From DATBDE01 sp036270095 (GTDB lineage: Bacteria; Actinomycetota; Thermoleophilia; Solirubrobacterales; Solirubrobacteraceae), in the NCBI GenBank assembly GCA_036270095.1, contig DATBDE010000131.1:1-28577 (forward strand): 28,577 nucleotides of DNA. Reading direction: 5' to 3'. Positions 13,900 through 23,317 of the stretch are shown here, one piece after another. A model generated the notes under the pieces. The model did no database searches. It was not told where the DNA came from and worked only from the letters and a program-made list of their open reading frames with translations. Numbering within the stretch: position 1 is the stretch's first letter; the number at the start of each line of letters is the position of its first letter. The position numbers and the translations under genes were made by a program.

Positions 13900-15372
13900 G
13901 TGAACCGGACGCTCACCCGCAGACACCTCGTCGTCGGCGCCGCAGGCGTGGCCGCCGCGGCGGCCCTCCCGCGCACGGCCGCCGCCCGGCGCAGGCGCCG
14001 CGCGACGAGCGCCGACGTATGCGTCGTCGGGGCCGGCTTCGCGGGCTTGACCACGGCGCGCCAGCTCGTGCGCGCGGGCCACGACGTGGTCGTGGTCGAG
14101 GCCCGCGACCGCGTCGGCGGGCGCGTGCTCAACGAGCGGATCGCGCCCGGCGCGATCACCGAGCTCGGCGGCGAGTACATCGGGCCGACCCAGGATCGGA
14201 TCATGGCCCTGGCCAGCGCCGTCGGGGTCGACACCTTCAAGACCTACAACGACGGCAGCGACGTCCTCGTCCTCAACGGGCAGCGCAGCCTCTACCCGGC
14301 CGCGACCGGGGTCTCCGACGACCCCGACTTCCAGGCCGCGCTCGCCGCGTTGCCGGTGGCCGACAGCATGGCCGCACAGGTTCCCGTCGCGGCGCCCTGG
14401 AAGGCGTCCCGGGCCGAGGAGTGGGACAAGCAGACCTTCGCCCAGTTTCGCGACGAGAACGTCGCGACGCCGGGCGGCCGCGGGATCTTCGACGCCGCCG
14501 TGCGCTCGATCTGGGGCGCGGACCCGGAGGAGTTCTCGCTCCTCTACGCACTGTTCTACATCGCGGCCGCCGGCAACCCGGCCACGCCGGGATCGCTGGC
14601 ACGGCTCACGACCACCGGCGGCGGCGCGCAGGCCGCGCGCTTCGTGGGCGGCTCGCAGGTCGTCGCGCAGAAGGTGGCCGCGCAGCTCGGTCGCCGGGTC
14701 ATGCTCGACGCGCCCGTGCGCCGCATCGAGACCACCGGCAAGGACGCGGTGACCGTGACCGCCGACGGCGTCGAGGTCGACGCCCGCCGCGTCGTCGTCG
14801 CCGTGCCGCCGGTGCTCGCCGCCAAGATCGACTACGCGCCGGCGCTGCCCTCGGCCAAGCGCAAGCTGCTCAAGAAGATCACGCCCGGCAACCTGATCAA
14901 GCTCGAGGCGATCTATGACCGCCCGTTCTGGCGCGACCAGAACCTCAGCGGCCAGGGCGTCAGCCCGGACGACCCGGGCAACGCGACCTTCGACAACACG
15001 CCCCCGCAGGGCGCGCCCGGGATCGTCTTCGCCTTCGTCGGCGGCGACGCCGCACGCACCCTTCCGCCCACGCTGGCCGCGCGCCAGGCGGCCTACACCG
15101 ACAACCTCGTCGCCTTCTTCGGCGAGGAGTCCCGGAACATGACCGGCTTCATCCAGCGCGACTGGAGCCGCGAGGCCTGGACGCGCGGCTGCCCGGTGGG
15201 TCACATGGGCCGCAACGTGCTGGCCACGCTGGGCCCGCAGCTGCGCAGGCCGGTCGGCCTCGTCCACTTCGCCGGCACCGAGACCGCCGACTACTGGTTC
15301 GGCTACATGGACGGCGCCGTGCGCTCGGGCGAGCGCGCCGCCAGCGAGGTCCGCCGCAGCCTCAGGCGCTGA
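13900..15372 (+). CDS. Flavin-containing monoamine oxidase, Tat-exported
   Basis: 490 residues. The N-terminus has a twin-arginine signal (TRRHLVVGAAGVAAAAALPRT), so the folded flavoprotein is probably exported. The FAD-binding motif VVGAGFAGLTTARQL (about 42-56) is followed by the second dinucleotide element (VVVEARDRVGGR). The C-terminal FAD motif is FAGTETADYWFGYMDGAVRS. The cysteine that binds FAD covalently in animal MAO is not seen. Such enzymes oxidise amines to aldehydes with H2O2 release. The start is GTG at 13900, 9 nt after TAGCCT, which overlaps the previous stop. The 3' end overlaps the convergent esterase gene by 11 bp. The substrate is unknown; amine or L-amino-acid oxidation are both possible. 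Confidence 0.9.
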   Translation: MNRTLTRRHLVVGAAGVAAAAALPRTAAARRRRRATSADVCVVGAGFAGLTTARQLVRAGHDVVVVEARDRVGGRVLNERIAPGAITELGGEYIGPTQDRIMALASAVGVDTFKTYNDGSDVLVLNGQRSLYPAATGVSDDPDFQAALAALPVADSMAAQVPVAAPWKASRAEEWDKQTFAQFRDENVATPGGRGIFDAAVRSIWGADPEEFSLLYALFYIAAAGNPATPGSLARLTTTGGGAQAARFVGGSQVVAQKVAAQLGRRVMLDAPVRRIETTGKDAVTVTADGVEVDARRVVVAVPPVLAAKIDYAPALPSAKRKLLKKITPGNLIKLEAIYDRPFWRDQNLSGQGVSPDDPGNATFDNTPPQGAPGIVFAFVGGDAARTLPPTLAARQAAYTDNLVAFFGEESRNMTGFIQRDWSREAWTRGCPVGHMGRNVLATLGPQLRRPVGLVHFAGTETADYWFGYMDGAVRSGERAASEVRRSLRR

Positions 15373-16420
15373 GCGCCACCGCAAGCTCGCGCAGGGCCCG
15401 CGGGTAGCGGAAGGCGATGCCGCCGTGCTTGCCGTCGAAGAGCTCGACCGTGTGCGCGGCCCCGATGGCTTCGAGCTCGGAGGCGACCGCGGTCGCGCCG
15501 AGGTCGAGGTACCACTCGTCGCTGCGCCCGGCGTCGAGATAGATGCGGCGCATCGAGCGCAGCGCCTCGGCGTGCTGCGGCACCATCCGCACCGGGTCGA
15601 GCGCGAGCCAGCGCGCCCAGCGCTCGTCGATGATGCGCCCGGTGTCGAGCTCGAACGGCAGCAGCGCCTTGCCCAGGTGGTCGGGATCGGGCGTGAACGC
15701 GGCGGCGCAGCCGTAGGTCAGCATCAGGTCGCCCCACTTCGTCATGTCGAAGTGGTCGGCCTCGGCCATGCTGCGGAAGAAGACGTCGTAGGAGCCGTCG
15801 AAGTCGTCGCGCAGCTTGCGCGCGATGTCGGGGAACGTGGGCAGGTAGCAGGCCTCGTAGAGCGCGTCGCCCGCGTGCGAGGCCAGCGCCCCGAACACCT
15901 CGGGGCGCAGCATGGGCACGATCATCGCCCCGAAGCCGCCCGAGGACTTGCCGGTCAGGCCGCGGTGGTCGCGGTCGGCCGCCACCGGGTAGCGCTCGTC
16001 CACGAACGGGACGACCTCGTCGCACAGGTAGTCCTGGTAGGGGCCGGTGGCGATCGAGTTGACGAACTGCGAGCCGCCGTACGTGGTCCAGGCGTCGACG
16101 TAGACGACGATCGCGTCCGGGCAGTCGCCGCCGGCGAACAGCGCGTCGACGCGCTCGAGCAGGTTGGGTTCGAACGGCTCGCGCGAGGTCAGCGCGTCCA
16201 GGCGCCCGAAGTAGCCCTGGATGACGTAGAGCGTCGGCAGGGGGCGTGGGTGGTCGAGCTCGACCCCGGGCGGGCGGTAGACCCACAGCGGCCGCCGGCT
16301 GGGGTCGCCGAGCGGGTTGTCGGCCAGCAGCTCGGACTCGACCACGAGCTTGTCCACCGTGCCGGCCAGCGGCCGCTCCCACGGGGCGCCGAGGGCGTCG
16401 TCGACCTGGCGCATGGCCAT
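15362..16420 (-). CDS. Alpha/beta-hydrolase esterase (esterase D-like)
   Basis: 352 residues of the putative-esterase (PF00756-type) alpha/beta-hydrolase group. It has LYVIQGYFG early, a conserved strand with VVYVDAWTTYGGSQFVNS, the nucleophile elbow GKSSGG (157-162, with S159 as likely nucleophile) and a late His in LFDGKHGGIAFRYP. The acid residue is not certain. There is no signal peptide, so it acts in the cytoplasm. Its ATG overlaps the stop of the dehydrogenase gene as TGATG (16418-16422), a sign of coupled translation. It is third in the operon after the ThDP decarboxylase and the FAD/Fe-S dehydrogenase. It could release the 2-hydroxyacid these enzymes use from an ester, which is inference. 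Confidence 0.88.
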   Translation of the reverse strand: MAMRQVDDALGAPWERPLAGTVDKLVVESELLADNPLGDPSRRPLWVYRPPGVELDHPRPLPTLYVIQGYFGRLDALTSREPFEPNLLERVDALFAGGDCPDAIVVYVDAWTTYGGSQFVNSIATGPYQDYLCDEVVPFVDERYPVAADRDHRGLTGKSSGGFGAMIVPMLRPEVFGALASHAGDALYEACYLPTFPDIARKLRDDFDGSYDVFFRSMAEADHFDMTKWGDLMLTYGCAAAFTPDPDHLGKALLPFELDTGRIIDERWARWLALDPVRMVPQHAEALRSMRRIYLDAGRSDEWYLDLGATAVASELEAIGAAHTVELFDGKHGGIAFRYPRALRELAVALSA

Positions 16421-19272
16421 CAGCGTGTCAGCTCCTCGACGAGCTGCACGATCGAGCGATACGGCCGCCCGGTGGCCTCCTGCAGGCCGAGCTCGCAGGT
16501 CCGGTTGGAGGAGACGTAGGCGTCGTAGGCGCGGGCGGAGACCTCGGCCGCTTCGTCGCGTGTGGCCGCCGCGGCAAGCTCGGGGTGCAGGAGCCCGCGG
16601 TCGCCGGCAAAGCCGCAACAGCCGGCCGCGGGCGGCACCACGGCCTCGTCGGCGACCGCCCCGGCCAGCGCGCGCAGGCGCGGGCCCAGGCCCAACTGCC
16701 GCGAGGCGCAGGTGGGGTGGACGGCGACGGCGCCGACCCGGTGCGAGACCTCGAACTCGGGCAGCAGCCGGTCGTGCACCCACTCGACCGCGTCCAGCAC
16801 CGGCACGCCGTCGCCGTGCTCGCGGAGGCCCTGGGTGCAGGACGAGGCGTCGATCACGACCGGCAGGCGGCCGCCGTCGGTCCAACGGGCGAGCGCCGCG
16901 TTGGTCTTGGCCGCCATGTAGCGGCCGCCCTCGACGTAGCCCTTGGAGGTCCACGGCGTCGCGCAGCAGTGGCCGGGAGCGTCGTCGGGGATCCACAACG
17001 GCAGGCCGGCGCGCTCCGAGAGCGCGACCAGGGCCTCGGGCAGCGACAGCCCGCCGTCGGGCGGCCCGAAGATGCGGTTGATGCAGGCCGGGAGGTAGAC
17101 GGCCGCAGCGCCCTCGCGGCGGGTGGCCGGCAGGCGGCCGGGCGCGGGCGGCGGCATGGCGTCGGGCCAGGTGGGGATGAGCTCGTCCGAGACCAGGCGG
17201 CGCGCGGCCTCGCTGACCGCGCGCGCGAGCGCCGGCGGGGCCTTGAGGCCGGCGCGCGCGCGGCGCTCGACGCCGGCGTAGCGGCGAGCGAGGTCGAGCG
17301 CGATCCGCTCGGCGCCGTCGCCGTGCTGCGCGGCGCGGAAGCCCTTGACCAGCGCGCCGGTGTCGATCCCCACCGGGCAGGCCAGCGCGCAGGAGCCGTC
17401 GGCGGCGCAGGTCTGCACGCCGTCGTACTCGTACTGGCGCACGAGCGCCTCGCGCACCGGCGAGCCCGGCGCCTGGCGCGCCATCTCGCGCCGCAGCACG
17501 ATCCGCTGGCGCGGCGTGACCGTCAGCCAGCGGCTCGGGCACACCGGCTCGCACATGCCGCACTCGATGCACTTGGTGGCGACCTCCTCGATCGCCGGCT
17601 GGGACTTGAGGTGCTCGAGGTGGACCTTGGGGTTGCGGTTCAGCACGACGCCCGGGCCGAGGACGCCGTCGGGGTCGGCGAGCGACTTGACCCGCCACAT
17701 GAGCTCGGTCGCCTTCGCGCCCCACTCCCGCTCGACCCACGGCGCCATGTTGCGGCCCGTGCCGTGCTCGGCCTTCAGCGAGCCGTCGTACTTGCCCACG
17801 ATGAGGTCGGCCAGCTCGTGCATGAACGCGTCGTAGCGGTCGCGGTCGGCCGGGTCGCCCAGCGACGGCGTGAGCACGAAGTGCAGGTTGCCGGCCGAGG
17901 CGTGCCCGGCAACGCCGACGAGGAAGCCGTGCTTGCCCAGGAGCGCCTGCAGGTCCTGCGCCGCCTCGCCCACGCGCTGAGGCGGCACGCACACGTCCTC
18001 GAGGATCAGCGACGTGCCCAAGGGGCGGAACTCGGCGATCAGCCCCGTCATGCCCTCGCGCACGCGCCAGTACAGCTCGGTGGTCTCGTGGTCGCGGCGG
18101 AAGTCCGGCGGCTCGAGCAGCGCGTGCTCGCGCAGGATCTCCTCGGCGGCGGCGACGTAGACGTCGAGATCGACGTCTTCGTCTGCACGAAATTCACAGA
18201 GGATCGCCGCCGTCTCGATGGGCGCGTCCTTCCAGGCCTGCGGCGTCTCGACGATGGCCTGGGCCGCCTTGAGCGTGGCCGCGACCATGAGCTCGACCGC
18301 GGTCGCGCCCGCGTCGACCAGCGCCGGCACCGCGGCGACGGCCTTGTCGATGCTGCCGAACAGGAGCATCGCGTTGGCGGTGCGCGGGCGCAGCGGCACG
18401 GTCGCGTAGACCGCCTCGGCCACGAAGCCCAGCGTCCCCTCGGAGCCGACGAGCAGGCGACGGAAGATCTCCAGCGGCGTCGAGGCGTCCAGGAAGGCCA
18501 CGAGGCGGTAGCCGGTCGTGTTCTTGATGCGGAACTTGTGGCGGATGCGGTCGGCCAGCTCCGGGTCGGCGAGGATCTCCTCGCGGATCGCGGTCAGGCC
18601 GGCGGCCAGCTCGGGCTCCGCCGCCGCGAACCGCTCCTCGGCATCCGGCGCCGCGGTGTCGATGGTCGCGCCCGAGGGGAGCACGAAGGTCAGCGCGCGC
18701 AGGGTCTGGTAGCTGTCCTGCGCCACCCCGCAGCGCATCCCGCCGGAGTTGTTGGCCACCACGCCGCCGACGGTGGCGCTCTCGGTGCTCGCGGGGTCGG
18801 GGCCGAGCTTGCGCCCGTACGGGGCGAGCGCGCGGTTGACGTGGCCGAGCACGGTGCCCGGGCCGACCCGCACCGTGGCCCCGTCCTCCTCGACGGCGAT
18901 GGCGACGAAGTGGCGGCGCACGTCGACGAGGATGCCCTCGCCCTGGCCCTGCCCGTTCAGGCTCGTGCCGCCCGAACGCAGCGTCACCGGCGTGGCCGTC
19001 CGGCGGCCGTAATCGAGCGCTCGGCGCACGTCCTCGGCGTCGTGGGCGACGACGACGGCCTGCGGGATGAGCCGGTACGGGCTCGCGTCGGAGGCGTAGG
19101 CGACGAGGTCGGAGACCCGGTGCAGCACGCGGTCGGAGCCGAAGAGCCCGCACAGGTCGCGGCGCAGCGGCTCGGGCGTGCCGGCGGCGAAGGCGTCGGG
19201 GACGCGGTCGTCGGCCGCGGGCGCCTCCGGCGGGTCCGCGATGCGTCGCGGGTCGGGCGCGAGCAGGGCCAC
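16420..19272 (-). CDS. FAD/Fe-S 2-hydroxyacid dehydrogenase (D-lactate/glycolate dehydrogenase family fusion)
   Basis: 950 residues. An FAD-binding PCMH domain (about 65-290; VTLRSGGTSLNGQG, GGVVANNSGGMRCG) is followed by the C-terminal oxidase cap (to about 550). Next come two ferredoxin-type motifs: C568-x2-C571-x2-C574-x3-C578P, and C622-AADGS-C628-x3-C632P, where an Asp holds the position of the second cysteine. The last third has CCG-type motifs (GHCCATPW, GCCGFAGD) like GlpC/LutA. This fused family oxidises D-2-hydroxyacids such as D-lactate, glycolate or 2-hydroxyglutarate and passes electrons to the respiratory chain. The start is GTG at 19272, 7 nt after the decarboxylase stop; the frame is open further upstream but overlaps that gene. 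By context D-mandelate-like acids are candidate substrates. Confidence 0.9.
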   Translation of the reverse strand: MALLAPDPRRIADPPEAPAADDRVPDAFAAGTPEPLRRDLCGLFGSDRVLHRVSDLVAYASDASPYRLIPQAVVVAHDAEDVRRALDYGRRTATPVTLRSGGTSLNGQGQGEGILVDVRRHFVAIAVEEDGATVRVGPGTVLGHVNRALAPYGRKLGPDPASTESATVGGVVANNSGGMRCGVAQDSYQTLRALTFVLPSGATIDTAAPDAEERFAAAEPELAAGLTAIREEILADPELADRIRHKFRIKNTTGYRLVAFLDASTPLEIFRRLLVGSEGTLGFVAEAVYATVPLRPRTANAMLLFGSIDKAVAAVPALVDAGATAVELMVAATLKAAQAIVETPQAWKDAPIETAAILCEFRADEDVDLDVYVAAAEEILREHALLEPPDFRRDHETTELYWRVREGMTGLIAEFRPLGTSLILEDVCVPPQRVGEAAQDLQALLGKHGFLVGVAGHASAGNLHFVLTPSLGDPADRDRYDAFMHELADLIVGKYDGSLKAEHGTGRNMAPWVEREWGAKATELMWRVKSLADPDGVLGPGVVLNRNPKVHLEHLKSQPAIEEVATKCIECGMCEPVCPSRWLTVTPRQRIVLRREMARQAPGSPVREALVRQYEYDGVQTCAADGSCALACPVGIDTGALVKGFRAAQHGDGAERIALDLARRYAGVERRARAGLKAPPALARAVSEAARRLVSDELIPTWPDAMPPPAPGRLPATRREGAAAVYLPACINRIFGPPDGGLSLPEALVALSERAGLPLWIPDDAPGHCCATPWTSKGYVEGGRYMAAKTNAALARWTDGGRLPVVIDASSCTQGLREHGDGVPVLDAVEWVHDRLLPEFEVSHRVGAVAVHPTCASRQLGLGPRLRALAGAVADEAVVPPAAGCCGFAGDRGLLHPELAAAATRDEAAEVSARAYDAYVSSNRTCELGLQEATGRPYRSIVQLVEELTR

Positions 19273-19279
19273 GCGCCGG

Positions 19280-20896
19280 CTACCCGAGCGACATCCCGGG
19301 CGCGACCCGGACCTCGACCACCTCGGGCTTGGGCGAGGCGATCGCCTCGCGCAGGGCGCTGCCGAGCTCACCCGGGCCCTCCACCCGGCGGGCGCGCACG
19401 CCGTAGCCCTCGGCCACCGCGGGGACGTCGAGCGCGGGGAGGTCGAGCCCCGGCGCCCCGCCGACCTCCTCGATCATCGCGAACCACTTGAGGATCGAAT
19501 ACTCGTCGTTGCGCACCACGAGCACGGTGAGGGGGACGTCGTAGGCGGCGGCCGACCAGAAGGCCTGGATGGCGTACTGCGCCGAGCCCTCGCCGAGCAC
19601 GCAGACCACCGGCCGCTCGGGCTGGGCCATCTGCACCCCGACGGCCGCTGAGAGGCCGAAGCCCAGGCCGCCGCCGGCGCCGAAGTAGTAGCTGCCGGGC
19701 TCGGAGAGCCGCAGCTGGTTGCGCACGGCAAGGGTGGCGGTGGGCGCCTCGACCACGGCGATGCCGTGCGCGGGCCAGACCTCGGCCAGCACGGCAATGG
19801 CCGCCGACGCCGTGTCCTCGCCGATGGGCTCGGCCGGCGGGCGCTGCGGCGGCGCCTCGCGGTCGATCGCCGGCAGCGCGGCGTTGAGCGCCTCGAGCGT
19901 GAGTTTGACGTCGGCCACGATGGCGTCACCCATCGGCGCGCGGGCGGCCTCGTCGGGGTCGTTCGTGAGCTGGACCAGCGACGCGCCCTCGGGCAGCAGC
20001 GGCCCGGGGATGTTCGGGTAGTAGCTGAACACCGAGGCGCCGACGACGAGGATGAGGTCGTGCGGGGCCAGCGTCTCGGCCAGCGGGCCGATCGCCGGCG
20101 GCAGGATGTTCTGGAACGCCGGGTGGCCCTCGGGGAAGCCGATGCGCCCGCCGCCCGGGGCGGGGATGGCCCACACCGGCAGCTTGGCCGCCTCGACCAG
20201 CGCGATCGCCACGTCCCAGGCGCCGCTGGCGTCGATGTCGGGGCCGGCGACGAAGACCGGGTTGCGCGCCGTGGCCAGCCGCTGCGCGAGGTCGCGCACG
20301 ACCTCGGGGTCGGCGGTGGCGCGACCGCTGACCAGGCGGCCGATCGCGTGCTCGGCCGCGGCGGCGTCGACCGGCACGTCCCAGTCGTCCATGGGGATGG
20401 AGACAAAGACCGGGCCGGCGGGCGGCAGCGTGGCCACGTGCGCGGCGCGCGCCAGCGCCAGCGGGACGTCCTCGGCCCGCGGGGGCTCGTAGCTCCACTT
20501 GACGAGCGGGAGGGGCATCCGCGCGGCGTCCCGGTTGGTCAGGTTGGCCTGCAGCGTGATGAGCTCGCGCGCCTGCTGGCCGGCGGTGATGACCAGCGGT
20601 GACTTGTTGGCCTGCGCGTTGAAGATCCCGCCCATGGCGTTGCCCACGCCGGGCGCGGTATGCAGGTTGACCAGGGTCGGGCGCCCGCTGGCCTGGGCGT
20701 AGCCGTCGGCCATGCCCATGACCACGGCCTCTTGGAGGGCGAGGACATAGCGGAAGTCGCTCGGGTAGTCGGCCAGGAAGGCGAGCTCGGTCGAGCCCGG
20801 GTTGCCGAACACGGTGGTCATCCCGCGCCGGCGCATGAGGTCGCGGGTGAAGTCGAGGACGGTCCTCGTGGCGACGGCCTGCTCCACGCTGCTCAC
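19280..20896 (-). CDS. mdlC: Benzoylformate-decarboxylase-like ThDP enzyme
   Basis: 538 residues matching benzoylformate decarboxylase over its length. Seen are GNPGSTE (S35), LQEAVVMGMADGYAQ (E56, activates thiamine), NLHTAPGVGNAMGG (H79), the middle domain ending DPDEAARAPMGDAIVAD, and the ThDP site from GSYYFGAGGGLGFGLSAAVG to GEGSAQYA (435-442) and WFAMIEE. Two departures from the Pseudomonas enzyme stand out: the second catalytic His (H281 there) is Tyr at 293, in VFSYYPNIPG, and the GDG metal motif is GEG. It should cleave CO2 from an aryl- or alkyl-2-oxoacid, but specificity and rate may differ. The start is GTG at 20896, 25 nt after the broken regulator's stop; another GTG lies three codons on. 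Confidence 0.88.
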   Translation of the reverse strand: MSSVEQAVATRTVLDFTRDLMRRRGMTTVFGNPGSTELAFLADYPSDFRYVLALQEAVVMGMADGYAQASGRPTLVNLHTAPGVGNAMGGIFNAQANKSPLVITAGQQARELITLQANLTNRDAARMPLPLVKWSYEPPRAEDVPLALARAAHVATLPPAGPVFVSIPMDDWDVPVDAAAAEHAIGRLVSGRATADPEVVRDLAQRLATARNPVFVAGPDIDASGAWDVAIALVEAAKLPVWAIPAPGGGRIGFPEGHPAFQNILPPAIGPLAETLAPHDLILVVGASVFSYYPNIPGPLLPEGASLVQLTNDPDEAARAPMGDAIVADVKLTLEALNAALPAIDREAPPQRPPAEPIGEDTASAAIAVLAEVWPAHGIAVVEAPTATLAVRNQLRLSEPGSYYFGAGGGLGFGLSAAVGVQMAQPERPVVCVLGEGSAQYAIQAFWSAAAYDVPLTVLVVRNDEYSILKWFAMIEEVGGAPGLDLPALDVPAVAEGYGVRARRVEGPGELGSALREAIASPKPEVVEVRVAPGMSLG

Positions 20897-20921
20897 GGCC
20901 AGAACCGTACTCCGTCGTGCG

Positions 20922-23317
20922 CTAGACGCGCGGCTCCTCCAGCGCCCGCGCCAGCTCGATCCGCCTGGGCACCCCGAGCTTCCCGAAGATGTTGCGCAGG
21001 TGGGCCTCGACGGTCTTGACGCTGGGCACGAGCTCCTCGGCGACCTCGCGGTTGGTGCGCCCCGCGGCGGCGAGCTCGGCGATCTCGCGCTCGCGAGCGG
21101 TGAGGCCGCCGTCCCCCTGGCTCGGCGAGCGCGGAGCGCGCCGGCCGAGGGCGCGCAGCTCACGGGCGGCGACGCGACGCCAGCGCTCGGCACCGGCGCG
21201 CTCCAGCGCGGCGGCGGCGTCGGTGAGCGCGGTGCGGGCGGCGGTGCGGTCGCCGAGCGCGGCGAGCGCCTCTCCCTCGACGAGGCGGGCACGGGCGACG
21301 GCGAGGGGGGCGTTGGCGACTTGCGCTTCCGACGCCGCTTCGCCGCGCCGCCGGCGTCGCCGGCCGCGAGCAGCGCGTGCGCTTCGGCCCGGGCGATCAG
21401 GGCTCGGCCGACGGCGTTCTCCGCGGGAGGCGGTGCGGGAGCTCGCCCCGCCTCCACGAGGTCGGCGTAGGCGGCGGGGCGCTCGCTGGGCGGCAGGGCC
21501 GGGAAGCCCTCGCCGCCGACCGCGGTCCGGATCGCCTCCGCGCCCTCGGCCGCGTGGTCGCCGGCCACGAGCGCGTTGCCGCGGGCCCAGCCGGGCTGGC
21601 CGCTGGCCTGGAAGTCGGGCCTCTGCCCGTCCTGCGCTGCCTCATCGGCCGCGCCCAGCGCCCCGGTCGCGTCGCCCGCCGCCAGCCGCGCCGCCGACAG
21701 CGCGCTGTGCGCCCAGACGTGCATGGGCGGGCTGCCCAGCAGGCGGGCCAGCATCCACAGTCCGGGCACGCGCACGACGGCCTGGGCGTCGGTCAGCGCG
21801 GCCGCCTCGACCACCGGGTCGGCGAGTGCGCGGGCGTCGTCGCGGGCGTCGGCCGCGTGCGCGAGGGCACCCTCGAAGTCGCGCGCGAGCAGCATGCTCA
21901 GGGCGAGCCCGAGGTGCAGGCGCACGCGGTCCTCGCCGGGCGCGGCCGGCAGCGCCTGCAGCGCCACCTGATAGCGCGCGCGGGCCGCATCGTGGTCGCC
22001 GAGCCAGTACTCGAGTGCGGCGGCGCGGACCCCGAGCGCGATGCGCTGCTCGGTGTCCGCGCCGTCCATGAGCCCGAGCAGGGTCGCGCGCCCGCGCGCG
22101 GGGTCACCGGCGCGCTCTGCGCGTCGGCCAGCGCGATCGACATGCGCAGGCGGCGCTCGGCGTCGGCGGCGGGCAGCAGCCGCAGCGCCGCCGCCCGGAT
22201 CCGGGCCGACGACGCGGGCGCACCGGCCTGGAGTTCGGCGGCGGCGTCGCCGAGAAGCGCGATCGCCTCCTCGTCGCCGGGCCGTGCCGCGTGCTCGACG
22301 TAGCGGGCGCGGGCGACCGGGCCGGCGCCGCGCGCGGCCAGCGCCGCCGCCGCGCGGCCGTGGGCGTCGACACGCCAGCCGCCGCGGGGCGGATCAGGGT
22401 GCCCACCACAAGCTCGTCCACCGCGGCCGTGGCGGCCCCGTCGTCCAGCTCGGCCACCGCGGCGGCGAGCTCGGGATCGAACGGGTCGCCGGCCACGGCG
22501 GCGGCGTCGAGCAGCACCCGCGCGCCGGGCGAGACCGCGTCGAGCTCGGAGGCCAGCGCGCCCGCGACGCGGTCGGGGACGCCGTCGAGGTGCACCGTCG
22601 CGCCCGCCCCGTGCGCCCGCGCGAGCTGCTCCAGGTAGAACGGGTTGTCGCCGCTGTCGGCGTAGATGGCCTCGGCGGCCGGGCCGACGAGCGCGGCCGC
22701 CTGCGCCTCGTCCAGCGGCGCCGGCGCGAGCCGCTCGAGCGTGCCGTCCCGCAACGCCGCGGCTGCTGCGGCGGCCACCGGCGCCGGCGCCTGGCCCGCG
22801 CGCGCCGCCGCCGCCACCAGCACCGCGCCCGCGGGCAGCCGCCGCAGCAGCGCCGCCAGCGCGGCGGCCGAGGCGGGGTCGAGCCAGTGCGCGTCGTCGA
22901 GCCAGAGGAGGAGCGGGGCCCCGGCGGCGAGCGCGGCCAGCAGGTCGCGCAGGGCCCGGTGCATGCGGTGGCCGTCGGCGGGCTCGGGCTCGGACAGCGC
23001 GCGCCGCGGGGCCAAGAAGCCGGCCAGGGCGCCTGGGTCCTCCAGGCCGAGCCCTTCGACGCGCCGGTCGCGCAGCACGGGGTCGACCGCTCGGTCAGCG
23101 CTGCATAGGGAAGGTCGAGCTCGGCCTCCGAGGCCCGCGCGCCCGCCACCCGGAACCCCTCGCCCTCGGCGCGCGCCGCCAGCTCGGCCAACAGCCGCGA
23201 CTTGCCGATCCCCGGCTCGCCCTCGACCACCAAGGCACACGCCGCCCCGTCCCGCGCCCGCCCGGAGATGAGAACCCCGATGACGGGCCGCGGGTGGTGG
23301 CCGAACATGGCGGCCAT
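20922..23317 (-). pseudogene. Decayed LuxR-type regulator with ATPase domain (LAL family)
   Basis: Pieces of one protein appear in successive frames. The N-terminus has Walker A VEGEPGIGKSRLLAEL. Frame changes near 23090, then Walker B LLLWLDDAHWLDPAS. Frame changes again near 22385, continuing with VDAHGRAAAALAARGAG. It changes near 22100 (RATLLGLMDGADTEQ) and near 21345, ending in a LuxR helix-turn-helix (GLTAREREIAELAAAGRTNR, EVAEELVPSVKTVEAHLRNI). Near 22385 the FRHPLVRRAVY-type segment usual in this family is missing. The tetratricopeptide-like middle also looks shortened. Four frame breaks plus apparent deletions indicate a dead gene rather than one sequencing error. It directly precedes the ThDP/dehydrogenase/esterase operon, which it probably once controlled. 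The original start was probably the ATG at 23317 or 23308. Confidence 0.85.

Noticed and set aside
13522..15384. 620-codon minus-strand frame opposite the amine oxidase
   Set aside because: No domain, composition of an antisense shadow; the plus strand has an unmistakable flavoprotein.
16246..19491. 1081-codon plus-strand frame opposite the FAD/Fe-S dehydrogenase
   Set aside because: Length alone is not evidence at this G+C; no motif, and the minus strand encodes a complete recognisable enzyme.
19280..22069. A single 929-residue protein joining a regulator part to the ThDP decarboxylase
   Set aside because: The join is an accidental open frame after the regulator's frameshift; the regulator's real C-terminus runs in another frame to a stop at 20922 and the decarboxylase has its own GTG start.
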